A stretch of DNA of 64,000 bases, taken from positions 13,193,154-13,257,153 of the forward strand of contig NC_133299.1 of the NCBI RefSeq assembly GCF_005239225.2, given 5' to 3'. The notes under the pieces are model-generated. The model saw nothing but the letters and a program-made list of their open reading frames with translations. It was not told the DNA's origin and made no database searches. The translations under genes and the position numbers were made by a program. The DNA is from Populus alba. Lineage: Eukaryota; Streptophyta; Magnoliopsida; Malpighiales; Salicaceae. Of the stretch, positions 57,387 to 64,000 are shown piece after piece. Each line of letters opens with the position of its first letter. The stretch's first letter is position 1.

Positions 57387-59400
57387 ATGTTATATTTTTC
57401 TATAAAGTTATACCCAAGAGTCTTGGGTTTGGCTAAAACACCTAACCTAAGAGTAATATTTATAATATTAATAATAACATTAAACTTGCATGACCTAAGT
57501 TTAAGTGGGTCTGACTGCAACACCGGACCCAATAGCCTTGGATGTGGGTCTGGCTGCAAGATCGTGTCATAAAAGTATGATAATCAAATAGATTAATTAA
57601 AAAGAAAAAAAACCAACCGGAAGAAAAAAACTAACGAAGAAAAAGAAATGTTTTTTGAATTAAATGGGTTAACCCTTCAAACCAGGTTAACCCGTCAAAT
57701 CTTGGATTCATGTCATGAAAGTTTGATAATTAAATAGGGAAAAAAAATTGATGGGTTACCCATAATTAATTGGGCTAACCTGTGAAACAAGGTTAATCCA
57801 TCAAACCCGGGATCCGTATCATGAAAGTTTGATAACTAAATATAAAAAAAATTTAACCTTAACAAACTAAATTAAATGAAAAAAATTAACTAAAAAGAAA
57901 GGAAAAAAACAAAAGACATCAACCTTTTCATTGTGGATTGCACTGTGCAGTCCACAGTCAAAGGCATAAAAACGAAAAAAAAAGCAAAAAAGAAAAAGAA
58001 AAACTAAAGGCATCAAACGATAACTAAATAGAAAAAACTTTAATATTAATTAACTAAATTAAATAAAAAAATATTAATTAAAAAGAAAAAAATAAAGAAA
58101 AAAAACATATAAGAAGAAAAAAAACTAATGAAGAAAGAGAAAAAAAAATCTTAATTAACTATGAATCAATTGGGTTAACCCATCAAATTTGAGATCCGTG
58201 TCATAAAAGCTTGATAATTAAATAGAAAAAAAAATTAATATTAAAAAAGTAAATAAAAAATAATTAAAAAATAAAAAAAAAAACACAAAGAAAAAATAAA
58301 AAAACTAAAGGCATCAACTTTTTCAACGTAGATTGCATTGTGCAGTTCACAGTAAAAGGCTTAAAAAGAAAAAGAAACAAAGGCACACGCCACGGGTAAA
58401 TTTTTTTTTTCTTGCATAAAAAATATCAAAAAGGGCTAAAATCTAAAAGTGTTAGGTTTTTCTGCAAAGATACACCCAAAAGCCTTGGGGTTAGCTGCAA
58501 CGCTTGACCTAAGAGTAATATTTATAATATTAATAATAATATTAAACTTATATGACTCAAGTTTAAGTGAGCATGACTGCAACACCAGACCAATAGCCTT
58601 CGATGTGGGTCTGGCTGCAAGGCTTTGTCATAAAAGTATGATAATTAAATAGATTAACTAAAAAGAAAAAAAACCAATAGGATGAAAAAAACTAATGAAG
58701 AAAAAGAAAAAAAATTTGAATTAATTGGGTTAACCCTCAAACCAAGTTAACCCATCAAACCTGAGATTCGCGTCATGAAAGTTTGATAACTGCATAGAAA
58801 AATAAATTAACGGGTTAATCCATAATTAATTTGGTTAACCCATGAAACCAGGTTAACCCATAATTAATTTAACAAAATTAATTAAACAAAAAAATTAATT
58901 AAAAAGAAAAAACCAGAAAAAATAATTTGGGTTAACCCGTCAAACCTGGAATGCGTGTTATAAAAGTTTGAGATAGAAAAAAATTTAACATTAATAAATT
59001 TTTTTTTTAAAAAATATCCATTAAAAAAAACAAAGAAAAAATGAAGAAAAAAACAACTTAAAAAAAAGCAAAAAGTAAAAAAAAAAAAAAAAAACAGCTC
59101 AGCTTTTACTGTGGACTGCACTGTGCAGTCCACAGTAAAAGACTGAGCTCTTTTAAAAAGAAAAACTAGAAAAATAATCTGGGTTAACCCGTCAAACCCA
59201 GAATGCGTGTTATAAAAGTTTGAGATAGAAAAAAAATTTAACATTAACAAATTTTTTTTTATAAAAAATATCCATTAAAAAAAAGAAAAAATGAAGAAAA
59301 AAACAACTTAAAAAAAAGCAAAAAATAAAAAAATAAAAAAATATAGCTCAGCTTTTACTGTTGGATGCAGTGTACAGTCCACGGTAAAAGACTGAGCTAA
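57387..59400. repeat. AT-rich satellite-like array with 1.06-kb higher-order duplication
   Basis: A block at 57387-57650 (with AGAGTAATATTTATAATATT and GATGTGGGTCTGGCTGCAAG) recurs at 58449-58710, about 1062 bp later. Between and after are repeated GGGTTAACCC and AAAGTTTGATAA phrases and four hairpin-type motifs (57932, 58328, 59104 and about 59352). A sub-block at about 58905-59150 is repeated at 59160-59398. Short frames in it are chance. Confidence 0.85.
59104..59140. repeat. Perfect 18-bp inverted repeat with one-base centre
   Basis: TTTTACTGTGGACTGCAC, a single T, then its exact complement in reverse. The arms extend outward imperfectly through GAGCTCAG to about 59096-59150. Adjacent arrays carry decayed versions. 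Confidence 0.95.
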
Positions 59401-62400
59401 TTTAGTTATAGTTTAATATAATTATATAGGTTGCTGTTACTGTGTTCCATTTAAGTAGTTGATCCATGTAAATCACAAAATAGTAGGACAACCATATGAA
59501 GTTATAATTTCCTACCTGTTCATCAAACAAAATTTACAGCATATGAAGATGCATTTAACAAGACAAAGCAATGCAATGCAAAAGAGCTCATAATACGTGC
59601 ACGAAGAGCATAGACAAGGGCCAACCAAAAGAGAAGAAGATTAAAAAAAAAAAAACCTATTGGTGAAGGAGAAATTAATTAGTTCTAGATACAAATTACT
59701 ATCAATTTGAATACCGTAATTACAAAATCACCCATAAACAAACAAAATTGCTAGCTCATAAAAAACATTGATGCTTGTATTTAATAAAATTAACCAATAA
59801 TCATATGCACAACAAATATATGATAAAAAAAGTTGCTAATGATAATTAAAAGACTAAACCATAGATGTAAATAAAGAAATATGAAGTGGTGCCACACCAT
59901 GGTATTTATTTATTTTTATTTAGTTATATGCCAATATCTTTTTAGAAAAAGTAAAAATTAAAATTAAATCAACACAAAGTAATTAGATAACATATCTCCT
60001 TTTCTTTTTATTAATTTGACTTAACTCAACCATATGATTTGAATTTTAAATTTAACTATATTGAAGTTGACTTGATGTGACCGCTCAACCTAATGGTTCC
60101 AACCACAATTAATCATCTTGTTTGAAACTCGATATGACTATAAGAAATTCAAGGCGCCGTCATTTTTTTTTTTTTAATTTTGTGATGATAATGTTTTGAT
60201 CGACACAAATTAACTTGGGTCAATCCTCCAAATCCATCACACAAGTCATATATCAAATTGGGTTTTATAAAGTTTTTTTGGAGATCAAATTTTTTTATTT
60301 AACTATACATAGAAAAATAGACATGAAAAGGAAAGAAATTGAATAAAATTTAAGAAAAAAAAATAGCATGAAGGGCTGTATAAAAAAATGCTTGTCAATT
60401 TTAAAAATATATGTTATAATCTTATTAAAAACAAAGTAAAAAAATAACAATACTTTATTAAATACTATCCCAAATATATTTTTAAATTATTTATTTAAAT
60501 GATTTTCAATTAAAAAAAATCCCAAGACTTGGATTGAGTTAAAAATAAAAAGAATATTAGAAAGTGCATCATTTAATATTTTTTTAATATCAAGACAATT
60601 ATATTTTGGATTGAAACAAATCAATCTAGATAACTAATAAACTCATGATTCGAGTTATTAAGTTGCTTGAGTTTGCTAAATTGTTTTCAGAATTTGCCTT
60701 TCATTTAATTATATGACACAAAAATAGACATTCATAAGAAAAAGATATAAAAAAACTAAAGATAAAAAATAAAAAATATATTTTATGTATTTTAGATTTA
60801 AATTAAAGAGTAAAAATCCTTCCAATACCAAAGTTAGTTTAGAGTGTTTTTAGGTAAATATTATGTAAAAACAATAGATCATAGAGAGAAAAATAGATAT
60901 TTTTATGTATGGTCCTAGATAGATATTATATAAAAACAATAGTTTAATTTATACATGAAAATTACGGTAGGGTACACTAGTTTGTCATCATAATTCTAAC
61001 TCTTTTCCTTTGCCATGCAAATTGGGGCATTGGCACAACCAGTATTGATTTTGATAGGAAAACGATGACACTAGTGGATATGTTTCTTCTTTGAATTTTC
61101 TTTATAGTAATACGGTCAAGCAAATTTCTCCTAAACATTGCATTAATTATTAGTTTTGGAATGGTCATAAAAATAGTTAAAAGATTACATGACGCTTTAT
61201 TATAAGAATATTATGATATAAAGTATATTGTTTTAATCTCTAATTATTCGTATAATATAGTTGTGCTTATTAGAAAATTAATATAAAACTATTATTATAG
61301 CCTCATTCAATTTCTTAAATGTTTGAGATAGGAAGATTATTTAATTTTACCTTCAAACCGATTATCTCTAATTAAATTAATTAAACATAAAATGGTAGTG
61401 AATTTGTTTAAGTTTCATGCTTTCATTCTCTTCAATTAAATTAATTAAGATGAGGTAATAATGGATATATACAAGTTTCAAATCTAAAATTTTTATTTAT
61501 TTAAAAAGGTATATTAAAAAATTAATATAAGATTATTTATTAAGATCTCTTATAATAATCTAGATTTTTGAATTAATATAGTTGTTTTACAATGCATAAT
61601 TTGTAGTAGTTATTGTTTTTAGAGGAGAAACAACATGCTTTCCCGAAGTTTCTTTCTTATATTATACACAAGCTATATATCTCCTAATAGGTATAACTGC
61701 TAATGAATAAGGATTTAAGACCAAACAGTTGTATGCCCTTAATTTTTATTATAGTGTAATGGAAACATATTTTCTATTAATAAAAATTATAAATAGTTAT
61801 AAAATATACACATGTAAGAAAAACTAGTATTTTTTTTAAGAAACAGGATAGATCAAACCCCATGCGAAAGGTGTAAAAAATAATATAAACTAATATATTG
61901 GCTTGTGCTCTACAACAGGTTAATATCAATTTTCTTTTAAAATATAAAAAATCATTAAAATATAAAGAATATTTTAAGCGTCTTGAGTCTAACAACAAGG
62001 TAATTAGAGTATTGCTTGTTTGCCAGACCTAAATAAAAGTAGGTCTAGCACAACTTTTGAAATTTAAAAATAATAAAATTAATGTCAGACCCTAGGTTCT
62101 TGGATCTGGCATGACCGCCAGACCTAAGCGCTTGAGTCATATCAGACCCGGCCATTGAGCTAATAAAAAATAGTTAAAAAAAAGAGAAAAAAAAGACAGA
62201 AGATATAATTTCGATTGAAGGAATAACAAATTCATAAATATAAACATAAAAAGTAAGCTATTTCATTGGAAATATATATTTTGAATTTTTAAATCTAAAA
62301 TATTAAATTAGATTTTTGTGATGATTTGTTGTTTATAAATAATTTTTGAACTTGGATTTTTTGTTTAGAATATTTTAAGAATATTTTATATATAGTAAAT

Positions 62401-63490
62401 TAATAAAGATAATAATTTAATTTAAACTTGATAAATAACGACTCAAACCGACACGACGAGTGATATTTTTTATGGATAGTTTGTTACCTTATTTGCTATA
62501 TTCAATTATTCTACGAGAGTCGATTAGTAATGACGGTCCTGCAAGAGTCCATTATATTCCGTGGGGTTTGGAAAAAGTGGTCTTTAATTACAAATTGACT
62601 GTTTCAGAAGGGAGTCAACTAATTGACTGTTTCTCACACTTTCCGTGGGGTTTTAAGTTTCTCAAAATTTAAAATGGTCAGTTTAATAATTTTATTTTAC
62701 AAAACTTTTGATTTTTTATACATAATGGCCCCTTTTGGATAAAAAAGGAAAAACAAAATTTAAGTGAATGAGATCAAGAGTAGATCCTTATTAGTCATAA
62801 ATTCAAAATTTATTACGGGAGAAAGAAATAAATAAGTCCACAACATCTTATGTATTTAACTGTACTTTGCATGCAAGCTTATATTTTAAGGAAAAAAATG
62901 GAGTTATAAGTGAATGTGCATGGAAATTGCCGCTATTGACCGGTGGAAAATTATCCATCTCACAACTCAAGCTCTTTTTCTTTGCAAAGCAAATTTATTC
63001 TTGATTCTGAACGCCACAAAAACATAGATTTCACTTTTTGATAAAAAATAAAATCTTTCTTTCTTAAAATTTCTTTATTGTTTGAGTGATTTTGAAACCG
63101 TCTACCTTGTACGAGAATAAATTCTTGGACATAAGCGGGGGTGATTTTTGTTGCATAGAGAATTGTATGCCTCAACTTTGCCAGTGGAGAATTTTCTTCA
63201 TGGATTATTCTTCGAAGTATCCTGACGACCATGCAAAATTCGTCCTTGACGTAGCTTTTATTTTTATCATAACTGGCCGTGGAAGAGTCGTCAGAATTTC
63301 CCTGTGCATTTAAAATGTGTTATCGTCATAACGTTGATCATTCGTAGACTGATTCCATATTAGAATTACGAGGAATAGTCGTCAGATTGATTTGAATCTG
63401 TGCTACCAGTCATGGAGTAGTCTATTTTTGATGAAAGATGAGGCTCCTTGTTTAAGTCCAGATTAATAAAAGAAAAGAAAAGGAATAATA
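59401..63490. other. AT-rich intergenic DNA, no supported gene
   Basis: Only chance frames. A stretch at about 62030-62160 has GTCAGACC, CCTAGG and CAGACCTAAG phrases similar to the 57.4-kb array. At 62520-62655 two short phrases (CCGTGGGGTTT and AATTGACTGTTTC) each occur twice. Confidence 0.5.
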
Positions 63491-63493
63491 TTT

Positions 63494-63799
63494 GTTTTTA
63501 TAAACAAGGTTGGAGGTCAAGTTAGTGTAAGCTAGTGTGTGTAAGATGGAAGAATATTTGTTTTCTTTTGATAAGTATTAGCTACTACTAGGATTATCAT
63601 TGGCTTCTTTAGCGAGAGTGGGCCTCAATATATATATATGATTTCCTCGTAGACGGGGCATCATTTATATGTATATATATAGTATTGGCTTCTTTAGCGA
63701 GAGTTGATGCCCCGTCTACGTACGAGGAAATCATCAAAAGAAAACAACATCCTTTCATCTTGCAGACACTAGCTTGACCTCCAACCTTGTTTTTATAAA
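63494..63799. repeat. Long imperfect foldback (inverted repeat)
   Basis: Outer arms 63494-63572 and 63733-63799 share AACAAGGTTGGAGGTCAAG and TTTTCTTTTGAT in inverse orientation. Inner arms 63640-63662 and 63706-63732 share GATTTCCTCGTA and GACGGGGCATC. The left side has about 67 extra bases. A 20-bp direct repeat, TTGGCTTCTTTAGCGAGAGT, sits at 63600-63619 and 63685-63704. A transcript would form a long stem. Confidence 0.85.
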
Positions 63800-63814
63800 G
63801 AAAAAAAAAGGGGT

Positions 63815-63850
63815 AGCTCCTTCACCGTGCATAAAAATAGTGGAGGAGCT
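63815..63850. repeat. Short hairpin
   Basis: AGCTCCTTCAC (63815-63825) and GTGGAGGAGCT (63840-63850) pair at ten of eleven positions around a 14-base loop. Confidence 0.75.

Positions 63851-63855
<5 letters not shown>

Positions 63856-63922
<67 letters not shown>
63856..63922. repeat. (AT)n microsatellite, about 67 bp
   Basis: Uninterrupted TA/AT dinucleotide run; its length is likely variable and assembly-sensitive. Confidence 0.97.
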
Positions 63923-63925
<3 letters not shown>

Positions 63926-64000
63926 TGTTTTGGTCAGTTTGTACGTAACTTGATTAATCCCATAAACTTTAAAATTAACGACCATATAAGACTCAAGTAA

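Noticed and set aside
57387..57572. Similar 61- and 67-codon frames at 57387 and 58449, a possible conserved small protein pair
   Set aside because: Both lie in the tandem-duplicated AT-rich block, so similarity follows from DNA duplication. The frames differ in length and the composition is not protein-like.

Overview
The window is nuclear DNA from a woody eudicot, most likely a poplar or close relative (Populus, Salicaceae). That is an inference from the intron-rich genes, the AT-rich intergenic DNA and the repeat styles; no species can be proved from sequence alone.

Three intact-looking protein genes lie on the plus strand. (1) A 10-exon RING E3 ubiquitin ligase of the APD (ABERRANT POLLEN DEVELOPMENT) type, 12363-17358. 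(2) A single-exon PDX1 pyridoxal-5'-phosphate synthase, 25345-26274. (3) A 27-exon symplekin/Pta1 (ESP4-like) mRNA 3'-end processing scaffold, 34410-46892. All splice junctions of (1) and (3) were read by eye and keep frame throughout. On the minus strand, 48806-50979 is a broken gene for a HAD/FCP-type CTD-like phosphatase. It lacks its 5' end and a central block, and its last exon is frameshifted.

The rest is repeat-rich. The left edge (1 to about 1530) is a plastid-DNA insertion carrying a decayed trnT-GGU and the psbD light-responsive promoter region in plastid order. A fossil Ty1/copia gag lies at 5820-7165 (minus) and a fossil Ty3-type gag at about 28480-31120 (plus). A young 5137-bp Ty3 chromovirus (51262-56398) has 248-bp LTRs, a CATTC target duplication and a gag-pol frame broken by two stops. 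Small TIR elements occur at 9161-9364 (CTAAA duplication) and in a symplekin intron (40938-41725). Satellite-like blocks lie at 22.8-24.0 kb, 31.3-33.1 kb and 57.4-59.4 kb.

The features most worth a second look are a 33-bp-period minisatellite open on both strands whose near-palindromic core encodes the same heptapeptide either way, a recurrent perfect hairpin motif inside two AT-rich arrays, a roughly 300-bp foldback at 63.5-63.8 kb, a GC-AG intron, a frame-preserving intron, and an early stop in the symplekin gene. The three intact genes belong to unrelated pathways (ubiquitylation, vitamin B6 synthesis, mRNA 3'-end processing), and nothing suggests they act together.
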